Assembly (NCBI GenBank): GCA_044867425.1
Contig: JBIOUX010000141.1
Location: forward strand, 1-22,413
DNA length: 22,413 nucleotides
Direction of reading: 5' to 3'
Source: CAWBJP01 sp044867425
Lineage (GTDB): Bacteria; Actinomycetota; Acidimicrobiia; IMCC26256; BP-133
Below, piece after piece: positions 7,462 through 15,155 of this stretch. Every line of letters starts with the position of its first letter. The first letter of the stretch is position 1. The notes beneath the pieces are model-generated. The model was not told where the DNA came from and made no database searches. It worked only from the letters and a program-made list of their open reading frames with translations. Position numbers and translations under genes: made by a program.

Positions 7462-7878
7462 TTGAACACCCATCGGTCCCCGTTCTTCGCCAAGGCCCAG
7501 CAACGGGCTCGCCGTCTGCTCAACCAACCCCAGGACCTGATCCGCCTGGCTCAGAAGGCGGAAGACAAGGCCCGGAGTCTCGAGTCGGGTCCCCTGTCCG
7601 GTCTGCTCGGCGAGCTGAAGGCGCTGCTGCGGCTGATCCGGGCCTACGCCACGGGCGACTACCGGAAGGTGTCGCTGCGGTCGATGGTCGTCGTCGTCGG
7701 GGCCGTGCTCTACGTCGTGTCCCCCATCGACTTCGTCCCCGACTTCATTCCCGTGTCCGGTCTCCTCGACGACGCCAGCGTGCTCGGCTTCGCGCTGCGT
7801 CGGGTCCACGGGGAGGTCGAGGAGTTCCTCGAATGGGAGCGGGAGACGGGCCGGGCCCCCGAACCGAACGCACCCTGA
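7462..7878 (+). CDS. YkvA/DUF1232-family small membrane protein
   Basis: This protein of 138 residues carries the DUF1232 signature around residues 80-105 (VLYVVSPIDFVPDFIPVSGLLDD), in which a hydrophobic segment runs into SPIDFVPDFIP. The N-terminal half is basic and helical, and the C-terminal half is acidic. Function in this family is poorly known; membrane association is likely. TTG at 7462 is the only start available after the in-frame stop at 7438-7440. It lies at the edge of a small inverted repeat (TCAACT-g-AGTTGA, 7453-7465) that could influence initiation. The gene ends 19 bp before the transposon and seems undamaged by the insertion. Confidence 0.8.
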   Translation: MNTHRSPFFAKAQQRARRLLNQPQDLIRLAQKAEDKARSLESGPLSGLLGELKALLRLIRAYATGDYRKVSLRSMVVVVGAVLYVVSPIDFVPDFIPVSGLLDDASVLGFALRRVHGEVEEFLEWERETGRAPEPNAP

Positions 7879-7892
7879 GCCGGCCGCTGCCC

Positions 7893-7897
7893 TACCA
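7893..7897. repeat. Left target-site duplication (TACCA)
   Basis: TACCA directly abuts the left terminal repeat, and the same five bases directly follow the right terminal repeat at 20423-20427. Five base pairs is the duplication size made by Tn3-family transposases. Confidence 0.9.
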
Positions 7898-7935
7898 GGC
7901 CTCCCCGTAGTTTCCAGCGAAAAAGCAACGATTAG
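7898..7935 (+). repeat. Left terminal inverted repeat (38 bp)
   Basis: The repeat begins GGCCT and contains CCCGTAGTTTCCAGCG, an A-rich run and CAACGATT, ending ATTAG. It differs from the right repeat only at positions 6, 23, 28 and 37. The tnpA stop codon (7932-7934) lies in its inner end. The outer bases GGCC differ from the GGGG usual in Tn3-family ends. Confidence 0.92.
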
Positions 7936-10900
7936 GGCTGCGTGCTGAGGGTGGCTGGGTGGCGTAGGGGCCGGTAGCCGTCGCTGTCGAGTTTGGCGAG
8001 TTCGCCGTCGAGGTCGACGGAGTGGGTGCCGTAGAAGTTCACGTTTTCGTGGTGGGTGGGCCAGAGGTGGGCGAGAAGTTCGTCGTCGAGCTGTCGGCCG
8101 GCGGAGCGCAGGGTGCTGATGCCGAGGCCGTAGTACTCGGTGGTCCAGGTGACGATGGCGTTGGTGGCGATGGTCAGGCACCACATCTGCTCGGTCTGCT
8201 GGTCGGGGTGTCGGCGGCGGATGGCGCCCTGGCCTGCGTAGGCGAGATCCCGGCGGAGGGAGTGGAGGTTCTCGCCTTTGTTGAGCTGCCGGGCGATCTT
8301 GCGCCGGTAGTTCTCGTCGGCCAGGTAGCGGGCGGCGTAGATGGTGCGCCGCAACGCCCCGTATTCCTTGATCGCGGTGGTGAGCGTGTTCTGTTGGCGG
8401 CGAGACGAGCACAGCTTGCCCACCACCAGGGCGGCGGTGCTGTGGCCGTACTTGACCGAGGCGGCCACCCGGAGCAGGTTGTCCCAGGTGGCGGCGATCA
8501 AGGGGCGGTTCGACCGGCGGGTTAACAGCCACCCGGCGTGGGGATAGCGAGCCAGGTAGTCGGCCTTGGCGCCGGTGCGGTACAGGGTGATCTTGCCCAG
8601 GTCCCGGATCCGGGGGGAGAGCTGTTTGCCGACCAGGTCGAAGAGCGCGAAGTTGGCCAGGGTCGCGCCGTGGGTATCGGTGGCGTGCTCGTCGATGGGC
8701 AGGTCGGTGTCGTTGCCCAGGATCCCGTCGAGGACGCAGGGGCTCTCTGGGGCGGTGGCGGCGATCACCTTGGTGTCGTAGGTCGAGTGCTGGTCCGAGA
8801 CGTGGGTGTAGGTGGAGAGGCCTTCGCCCCGGGCGAAGTAGCGCGACATCGCCTGGGCGGTGAGGCTCTTGCCCTTGGTCGGGAAGCGCTGCCCGTCGGA
8901 GGATGACAGGGTGCCCGGCCCGAACGCCTGGCTGAGCGGCAGGCGGTGGTGGTAGTTCACGATGGCGGTGTTGGCCGCCTCGAGCGTCTCGGGCCGGAAG
9001 TACCACTCGGTTGTCCAGGCCAGCACGTCGTAGGGCACACCACAGGAGTCGGCCATGGCCGTCAGGCCCATGTTGGTGGCCTCGGCGACGAGCACGTAGA
9101 TCAGATTGCGTTTCAGCTCCGCGGGGCGGTTCACCTTGCCGCCGGCGTGGACGAGGTGGTCCAGGAACCCGGTGCGGGCGTCGATCTCGACCAGCACCGA
9201 TGCCAACGGCACCCGTGGCAGGAGGGTGGCCAGTTCCTCACGCAGCGCTTCAGCCTCGGCGGGGACGTCTTCGGCACTGAGCGGCGGGATGATCAGCTCG
9301 CCGTCCTCGTTGAGGCGAACCTGCCCGACTGAGCCGGCGCCGGCCAGCGTCAGTTCCAGGTCGGCCAGAGCGACGTGGAGCTCCTCGTCGGCTTGAGCCA
9401 GGGCGTCGGCAGCGGCGGCGGGTTTGCCGACCAGGGCGCAGTACTCGGCCCGCTGCGGGGTCCACGCCTCGGGGGTGAGCAGGAACGACGCCGGGTCGGC
9501 GTAGCGCCTCGAACCGGGCACGAACACATCGCCGCAGCGGAGCCCGTCGCGGAGGGCCAGCAGCACGCTCAGCTCCCAATAGTGCCGGTAGGCAGTGGCG
9601 TTCCCGGAGGCGGCCGCAGCGTCCAGGTAGCCGGCCCATCGGGTCGGGACGAACCCCGTCGGCGTCCCGGCGGGAACCTTGTGAGCTCTGCTGGCGTACA
9701 AGTCGGTGAGGATCTTGACGTCCTCGAGGAGTTCGTCGGTGCCGGTCCCGCCGGCGAACCCGACAGCGGCTAGGACGTGGGGCGTGAACTGGCGCAGGTA
9801 GCCCATCGAGGCGTCGAGCATGGCCAGATGCCCGTGGTCACGGGGAAGTCGTTCCCCGCTGGCCGCTCGTGCCGAAGTCATCCGGTCAACCCCGACGCCC
9901 TGGCGCAGGGCCCGCCCGACGTCTTCGTCGCCGATGGTCTCGTTCAAGACGACGGCGAGGATCTCGTCCAGCAACGCTTGGCGGTCCTCGCCGGCGCGGG
10001 CCCGCTCGGCCAGGGCCTCGACCAGCTTCGTTTTCGCCGCCGTCTCCCGGCCTGAGATCGTCTGGTCGAAAAGAAACAAGCACTCATCGAGGACGTCGAC
10101 GGCGGACTGCGCCACCACGGTCAACAGGATCGGGTAGCGGCGTTGCTCGTCCCGTCGGGTCAACGCCTGGGGGGAAAGACGCCGGCCGATCCCGGCCAGG
10201 AACCGGCGCCGCTCGGCGGGCAATGCGGAAAGATCCAGGGTCTGCGCTCCCAGCCGCCGCAGGTAGGCCAGCTTGTCCAGTTCGGCTTTCACGGCTGCCG
10301 GGCTGGCCTGGGTCGCCCCCGAGCCCAGCCACCCCAGTGGGGTGCGGCCCAACTCGGGATCCACCACCAGCAACCCGTCGAGCTCGGCCCGAAGCTTCGG
10401 CCCGAGGAGATGCTCCACTCGCGCCCACGTCTCTCGCCTGGCCTGGTCCCGAGCGGCGGCTACCCGCTCCAGGATGCTGACCACCCCCGGCCGGATGATT
10501 CGGACCGACGCCAGGTACTCGCACGCCAGGCGAAACAGCAGCTTGGGCGAGTCGTGCTCCATCGCCCGAGCAAAGAGAAACTCCCCGAGGTGCTTCCACT
10601 CCAACTCGTCGGCTGTGCGCCAACCCGCATAGGCGGCGACCTCCCGGAGGTGGTCCGTCCGGGTCTGCTCCCGCTCCCCGTAGCGGTGGAGCTCCCCGGG
10701 CGCCATCCCGAGCTGCTCCGACAGCCGGGCCACCGCCGCCGTCGGCGCGGCCCGCACCTGATCAGGGACGAACCCCAGCCAGGGCAACGTGCACAGCTGC
10801 ACCGCCGCCCCCAGCGTGTTGGGCCGGCACCGGAACTTCCTCACGAAGACCACGTCGGCGGGCGTCAGCGTGAAATAACGGATCAGCTCGGCCCGGCTGA

Positions 10901-10961
10901 TCTCCGGGAACCCGCGCAGCTGCCTGAGTTCCGCCTGGGAGAACACATCACGGGTCGACAC
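7932..10961 (-). CDS. tnpA: Tn3-family transposase TnpA
   Basis: This full-length transposase of 1009 residues is the usual size for the family. It binds the 38-bp ends and catalyses strand transfer in replicative transposition. The DDE residues are visible at D689 in LSSSDGQRF, D762 in DEHATDTHG and E897 in NKGENLHSLRR, almost the same positions as in Tn3 itself. N-terminal DNA-binding segments (FTLTPADVVFVRKFR, LGFVPDQV) and C-terminal blocks (GQGAIRRRHPDQQTEQMWCL, TNAIVTWTTEYY) are intact, so the enzyme is probably active. It starts at GTG 10961, preceded by GGAG with a 7-nt spacer inside the end of the recombinase gene. The recombinase stop and this start are separated by one base, so the two are probably co-translated. 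The stop codon lies in the left inverted repeat. Confidence 0.96.
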   Translation of the reverse strand: MSTRDVFSQAELRQLRGFPEISRAELIRYFTLTPADVVFVRKFRCRPNTLGAAVQLCTLPWLGFVPDQVRAAPTAAVARLSEQLGMAPGELHRYGEREQTRTDHLREVAAYAGWRTADELEWKHLGEFLFARAMEHDSPKLLFRLACEYLASVRIIRPGVVSILERVAAARDQARRETWARVEHLLGPKLRAELDGLLVVDPELGRTPLGWLGSGATQASPAAVKAELDKLAYLRRLGAQTLDLSALPAERRRFLAGIGRRLSPQALTRRDEQRRYPILLTVVAQSAVDVLDECLFLFDQTISGRETAAKTKLVEALAERARAGEDRQALLDEILAVVLNETIGDEDVGRALRQGVGVDRMTSARAASGERLPRDHGHLAMLDASMGYLRQFTPHVLAAVGFAGGTGTDELLEDVKILTDLYASRAHKVPAGTPTGFVPTRWAGYLDAAAASGNATAYRHYWELSVLLALRDGLRCGDVFVPGSRRYADPASFLLTPEAWTPQRAEYCALVGKPAAAADALAQADEELHVALADLELTLAGAGSVGQVRLNEDGELIIPPLSAEDVPAEAEALREELATLLPRVPLASVLVEIDARTGFLDHLVHAGGKVNRPAELKRNLIYVLVAEATNMGLTAMADSCGVPYDVLAWTTEWYFRPETLEAANTAIVNYHHRLPLSQAFGPGTLSSSDGQRFPTKGKSLTAQAMSRYFARGEGLSTYTHVSDQHSTYDTKVIAATAPESPCVLDGILGNDTDLPIDEHATDTHGATLANFALFDLVGKQLSPRIRDLGKITLYRTGAKADYLARYPHAGWLLTRRSNRPLIAATWDNLLRVAASVKYGHSTAALVVGKLCSSRRQQNTLTTAIKEYGALRRTIYAARYLADENYRRKIARQLNKGENLHSLRRDLAYAGQGAIRRRHPDQQTEQMWCLTIATNAIVTWTTEYYGLGISTLRSAGRQLDDELLAHLWPTHHENVNFYGTHSVDLDGELAKLDSDGYRPLRHPATLSTQP

Positions 10962-10962
10962 T

Positions 10963-11892
10963 TCAGGACTCCACGGCCAGGCTCTCCATGGCTGCCCCCC
11001 GGTCGGCGACCGAGGGCAGGCTGTAGCGGCGGGTGGTGTCCAGCCGGCGATGCCCGGCCAGCTCGGCCACCAGCACCACGTCGTGGCCGGCCCGGACCAG
11101 GTTGGTCACGAAGGTGTGGCGCAGCACGTGGGCGGACAGCTCCAGCCCGGCCTGCGCACCCAGCCGGGCGATCACCGCGTCGATCGAGCGGCTTGACAGG
11201 CGTCCCCCGGCCCGGTTCAGGAACAACGCCGCCTCGTCAGTCGGCTCGAAGAGCCCGCGGCGCTGCGCCAGCCAGCCTCCCAGCGCTTCCCGCAGCGGGG
11301 CATTGGCCGGCACCTCCCGGTAGGCGTCACCCTTACCGGAGCGGACCAACACCTTCCCCTTTCGGGCCGTGAGGGCCACGTCGTCCACGTCGAGGGCGGC
11401 CACCTCCGACAGGCGCAGCCCGGTGTAGAGCAACACGTTGACGATGGCCGAGTCCCGGGCCGAGGCCCCTTCGGCCGCTCGGAGGAGACGGCGCTGCTCG
11501 TCGACGGCCAGCGCCCGGGGGGCGACCTGCGGGAGAACCTCCCGGCGCACCGCGGCTGGACCCAGCCCGACGAAGCCGTAGAAGTTGTCGATCGCCGCCA
11601 AGGCGATGTTCACCGACCGGGGCGCCGCTCGCCGAGCGGTCTTGAGGTGCCGCTTGTAGTCCCGCACCGCCCAATCCCGAGCGTGCCCCTCGCTCAGGGG
11701 GTCCCCGTCCCTGCTGTCCGAGGCCGCCAACCACACGAGGTATCCCCCCACCCGGCTCCGATACGTCCGCCGGGTCTCCTCCGCCAACGGCTGGCGCTCC
11801 AGCCACGCACCGTACGCCACCAGCTGGCGTTCCGGGTCGCTCCCTGTTCTCGGAACCTTCCCGCCGCCCTTCTTCGCCGCCCTCACCCGCAT
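10963..11892 (-). CDS. Tyrosine recombinase, TnpI-like cointegrate resolvase
   Basis: This tyrosine recombinase of 309 residues has an N-terminal SAM-like core-binding domain (about 20-115, with TYRSRVGGYLVWL) and a complete catalytic domain. Visible active-site residues are R160 in YTGLRLSE, K187 in RSGKGDAYR, H255 and R258 in HVLRHTF, H281 in LAGHRRLDTT, and the nucleophile Y290. It resembles XerC/D. Its position directly upstream of tnpA parallels tnpI of Tn4430, so its likely job is to resolve cointegrates at a site within the element. I chose the ATG at 11892 because TAGGG lies 8 nt upstream and the frame before it (to 12042) is Arg/Ser-rich without similarity. It could also act in integration, but the Tn3-type ends argue against that as its main role. 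Confidence 0.88.
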   Translation of the reverse strand: MRVRAAKKGGGKVPRTGSDPERQLVAYGAWLERQPLAEETRRTYRSRVGGYLVWLAASDSRDGDPLSEGHARDWAVRDYKRHLKTARRAAPRSVNIALAAIDNFYGFVGLGPAAVRREVLPQVAPRALAVDEQRRLLRAAEGASARDSAIVNVLLYTGLRLSEVAALDVDDVALTARKGKVLVRSGKGDAYREVPANAPLREALGGWLAQRRGLFEPTDEAALFLNRAGGRLSSRSIDAVIARLGAQAGLELSAHVLRHTFVTNLVRAGHDVVLVAELAGHRRLDTTRRYSLPSVADRGAAMESLAVES

Positions 11893-12336
11893 TCTCAGAA
11901 CCCTACGGCACGAAGACTTCCGAGAAGTGGATTTCCCAGAACCAGGCGACTCGCGCCATCGCCGCCGACCCCATCGCACGGGCAGGCGTCGCCAACCAAA
12001 GCCAGCGAAGGCTGGGCCATACCGCCCATCGCCCCTCCACATCGGGTGAAGTGGGGTTGCCGCCTTCGACCCGTCTCCGCGCTCCCGTCGGTCTGCCGAA
12101 CGGACCCGCTCCCGCGTCCCGCTTGAATTCCGGCGACCCCCGTCGGCACATCTCTTCCGCCGAACTCCCTTCTCCCCGAGCGAAGTCTCGGCGCAGGTGT
12201 GCCCATCTGGCGTGTTTCTTACATTGCGCGAGAGAAGTTGGTTTCGTCGCCATTTGTGCGGAATTTAAAGGGCCGCGTCGAGAGAACCGAAAAATGCCTC
12301 GACTGGAAAACGTTACCAACGGGCGGTGCCTTCTCT
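11893..12336. other. Divergent intergenic region of the transposon (recombinase / M23 gene)
   Basis: These 444 bases separate the divergent recombinase and M23 protein genes. This is where TnpI-type elements keep their resolution site and promoters. The recombinase-proximal end has three near-palindromic TTCNNNGAA motifs (11892-11941). The M23-proximal 110 bases are less GC-rich than most of the window (GAATTTAAAG at 12261-12270) and probably hold the cargo promoter, but I cannot assign boxes with confidence. I found no convincing gene here. Confidence 0.5.
11918..11941. promoter_or_regulatory. Candidate recombinase core site (TTCCGAGAA-6 bp-TTCCCAGAA)
   Basis: Two 9-bp near-palindromic motifs flank a 6-bp spacer (gtggat), and their arms match as an inverted repeat at 7 of 9 positions. 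Arms around a 6-8 bp spacer are the standard layout of tyrosine recombinase core sites. A third copy, TTCTCAGAA, lies at 11892-11900 over the recombinase start codon and could be an accessory or operator site. This is pattern-based only. Confidence 0.3.
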
Positions 12337-15108
12337 ATGGTGAATCGTCGTCTTGGCGCGGTCCTCGCAGGCATCTTCGTGGCTTCCATCTGTTCCGTGG
12401 TGCTCGCCACCGCTCGTTCCGCCGCCGCGGCGGACTGGTCCCTCAGCTGGCCGGCGGACGGACCCATCACAGCGGTACCAGGAGACTGCAGACCAGCACC
12501 ACCCGACCCAAGGAACTGCGATCGGCCCCACAAGGGCTACGACATCGGCGTCTCCGGCCCGGGGGCCTCAGGGCCGATCTACGCGGCAGGACGAGGAACA
12601 GTAAGGGACTTCAAGGATCCGGCGGTTGCTGGGTACGGCATCTATGTCGAGATCCAGCACTCCAACAGCCCGATCTGGACTCGGTACGCACACCTTTCGG
12701 CCCAGCATGTACACCAAAAGGAGCGGAGCGTAACAAAAGCCACCCGTATTGGTGAAGAAGGTGGGACCGGCGGCAATTATGATCCTCACCTCCATTTCGA
12801 AATTTTTGCCAATAACAGTCCCGACAGTTGGATACGGCTTGAGCCGAACGGGCCGGGGGGTTTCGACGACTGCCAAACCAACCCGAACTGCAGTGCACGC
12901 GAGACATCCAAGCTTCGCTGGAAGACGGTGCATCGGGGCGATCCGCTTCCGATGGCAACGCAAGTGCCGGCCGCTCCTAACCAGTCCAACCTGTTTGGTG
13001 ACGCATACGACTTCCCCGGTGTGCCGGCCGACGTGGTTGGTATCGCCACGGCGCCGGTGGGGGTCGGCTATTGGCTGGTGAAGGGGGACGGGGCGGTCTT
13101 TGCCTACGACGACGGCCAGAACAAGGTCCTCTACCACGGGGGGGCGAACGTGAACGGCGCCGGCCAACCCGTGCGTCTGAACAAGCCGGTGGTGGGCATG
13201 GCGGCGAGGCCGGTGAGTGCGGCGTCGGCGTCGACGGGGGGCTACTGGCTGGCGGCGGCGGACGGCGGGGTGTTCGCCTATGGGGGGGCGCCGTTCCTGG
13301 GCAGCGCCGGCAACGTGAACCTGAACAAGCCGGTGGTGGGCATCGCCGCCCATACCCGGTCAGATCTTGCCCCTGGCTACTGGCTGGTGGCGGCCGACGG
13401 CGGGATCTTCAGCTACGGCAACGCACCCTTCCATGGCAGCGCCGCCAACGCAGGCCTGAACTACCCCTACGACATGGTGGTGGGGATGGCGGCCCGCCCG
13501 GACGGTGACGGCTACTGGCTGGTGAGCCGTCGAGGACGGGTCTTCAATTACGGCGCTGCCGGCCACTACGGCGACGCCAGCGGCTTGGGGCTGGACGACG
13601 ACCACGACATCGTGGGGATCGCCGCCCGTCCCAATGGGTTGGGGTACTGGCTGCTGGGGCGGGACGGCGGGGCGTTCGCCTACGGGGATGCCGAGTTCCA
13701 CGGCGCCGCCACCGCTCGGCGCTGGGAGCCAGGCGCTCCTGGTACGGCTGCACTGGAACCGCTGGTGGGGATCGCGGCCACCGGTCCGGGCGGCTACCGC
13801 CTGGCCGAGGCCAAGGAGGGTGCTGTCCACGCCTTCGGTCCCATGAGCTTCAGCGGCGGTGGCGGGGGGTTCATCGCGCAGGGTACGGGCTCAGGCGGGA
13901 CGGTGACGAGCCCCAACGACCCGCCGGTGGGCTATACCGACGAGAGCAGCGTGGCCCGGGTGCGGGGCTGGGCGTACGACCCGAACGAGCCGACCCGCAG
14001 CATCGAGGTCCACGTCTACATCGACGGGGTGGGCTACAACCTCGGCCCCACTACCGAGTACCGGGGCGACGTGAACGCGGCCCACAACATCACCGGCTAC
14101 CACGGCTTCGAGTGGACACCCCCGAGCCAGTGGAGCGACGGGAACCCGCACACCATCGAGGTGTACGCCATCGACTCCACCGGCGGAACCAACACCCGCC
14201 TGAGTGTCACGTCGTCGTCGGGCACGAACTATCCCCCCGCCGGTGAGCTCGACTGGGCGGGGCCGTACGGCGTGCACGGCTACGCCTATGACGACAACGA
14301 CCCCTACGCCAGCATCCGCATCCAGGTGACGATCGACACCACCGTGTACGTCCTGGGGCCGACCTCGCTTTGGGATGACCGCCGTCCCTTCGGCGACCAC
14401 GGCTTCGACTGGATACCCCCGGTGGAGTGGCGCGATGGTCGCCTGCACACCATCGAGGTGCGGGCCCTGGACACCGCCGGCGGGCCGAGCACACTGCTGG
14501 GCAGCCGACGGTTCCGGGCCCTGGCCGACGACTGGACCGACGGCGACGGCGCGCTATGGGACGCCACCAAGTGGATTACGTCGCGCAACTCGTCCACCAA
14601 GGTGGTCAACGTCCAGGGCAACCAGGGTCGCCTCTATGTGAAGAGCTCGTCGGCTCGGGCCACCGCCACCATGGCGGCGGTGGCGAACAGCGACGCCACC
14701 TTCACCTACCGGTTCGATAACCGCGACGCCAGCAGCTACCTGCGCGTCATGCTGCGGGCCTCGGGGGCCAGTGGCGCCGACCAGATGCCCAACGGCTACC
14801 GGGTGGAGCTGCGCAGCGACTCCAACACCATCAAGCTCCAACGCTACGTCAACGGGACCGCCACCCAGATCGGCTCCTTCTCCTACACCAAGGACATCAA
14901 CGCCCAGAAGCTCCGCTTCCAGGTGTCGGGGAACACCATCCGGGTCAAGGCGTGGGCGGCGGGGAGCAGCGAGCCCTCGACGTGGCAGATCCAGGTCACC
15001 GACACCTCCATCACCGGCAGCGGAGTCTTCCAGGTCAACCACAACTGGAGCAGCGGGACCCGCTCCGTCTACCTGGACGACTTGGTGCTGACCGACCTCA
15101 ACCCCTGA
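12337..15108 (+). CDS. Secreted M23-type peptidase with GYWLV repeats, Ig-like modules and lectin-like C-terminus
   Basis: This exported modular protein of 923 residues has a signal peptide at 1-32 (hydrophobic 8-25, ending RSAAAA). The LytM/M23 domain (about 35-200) keeps the zinc ligands H65 and D69 in HKGYD and H153 in HLHFE, plus H119 in RYAHL and H151, so peptidoglycan endopeptidase activity is plausible. Residues about 230-515 hold six repeats of the pattern VVGIAA..G.GYWLV..DGG.FAYG..F.GS, which I associate with Acidimicrobiia. Residues about 526-724 are two Ig-like modules (GWAYDPN and GYAYDDN, each with HTIEV.A.D..GG). The last 200 residues look like a concanavalin-like jelly roll (FTYRFDNRDASSYLRVMLRAS). 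The ATG at 12337 is the one fitting the signal peptide; the frame is open upstream to 12199. It is followed 47 bp later by the Calx-beta/Kelch gene, probably an operon. Confidence 0.85.
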   Translation: MVNRRLGAVLAGIFVASICSVVLATARSAAAADWSLSWPADGPITAVPGDCRPAPPDPRNCDRPHKGYDIGVSGPGASGPIYAAGRGTVRDFKDPAVAGYGIYVEIQHSNSPIWTRYAHLSAQHVHQKERSVTKATRIGEEGGTGGNYDPHLHFEIFANNSPDSWIRLEPNGPGGFDDCQTNPNCSARETSKLRWKTVHRGDPLPMATQVPAAPNQSNLFGDAYDFPGVPADVVGIATAPVGVGYWLVKGDGAVFAYDDGQNKVLYHGGANVNGAGQPVRLNKPVVGMAARPVSAASASTGGYWLAAADGGVFAYGGAPFLGSAGNVNLNKPVVGIAAHTRSDLAPGYWLVAADGGIFSYGNAPFHGSAANAGLNYPYDMVVGMAARPDGDGYWLVSRRGRVFNYGAAGHYGDASGLGLDDDHDIVGIAARPNGLGYWLLGRDGGAFAYGDAEFHGAATARRWEPGAPGTAALEPLVGIAATGPGGYRLAEAKEGAVHAFGPMSFSGGGGGFIAQGTGSGGTVTSPNDPPVGYTDESSVARVRGWAYDPNEPTRSIEVHVYIDGVGYNLGPTTEYRGDVNAAHNITGYHGFEWTPPSQWSDGNPHTIEVYAIDSTGGTNTRLSVTSSSGTNYPPAGELDWAGPYGVHGYAYDDNDPYASIRIQVTIDTTVYVLGPTSLWDDRRPFGDHGFDWIPPVEWRDGRLHTIEVRALDTAGGPSTLLGSRRFRALADDWTDGDGALWDATKWITSRNSSTKVVNVQGNQGRLYVKSSSARATATMAAVANSDATFTYRFDNRDASSYLRVMLRASGASGADQMPNGYRVELRSDSNTIKLQRYVNGTATQIGSFSYTKDINAQKLRFQVSGNTIRVKAWAAGSSEPSTWQIQVTDTSITGSGVFQVNHNWSSGTRSVYLDDLVLTDLNP
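13030..13872 (+). repeat. Six tandem GYWLV-type protein repeats
   Basis: Six units of about 45 codons each carry VVG(I/M)AA, GYWL(V/A/L) and a (D/G)GG(V/I/A)F(A/S)YG core; the last is degenerate (GYRLAEAKEGAVHAFG). The regular unit length suggests a beta-propeller. The DNA is similar enough between units to make recombination or slippage possible. Confidence 0.75.
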
Positions 15109-15155
15109 TCCCACCCTCGAACACAACGACCCGACGACGCACCGGAGGATCTGGC

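Noticed and set aside
7453..9006. Minus-strand open frame of 517 residues overlapping tnpA and the ykvA-like gene
   Set aside because: It is an out-of-frame shadow of tnpA that runs across the transposon boundary into the antisense of the ykvA-like gene.
10143..11372. Plus-strand open frame of 409 residues opposite tnpA and the recombinase
   Set aside because: It spans two convincing minus-strand genes, is very rich in Pro/Arg/Gly and has no recognisable domain.
12284..12314. Possible ECF promoter (GAACC, then CGTT) before the M23 gene
   Set aside because: The spacer is 22 bp, too long for the usual 16-17 bp, and the same pair is not found before the sigma gene.
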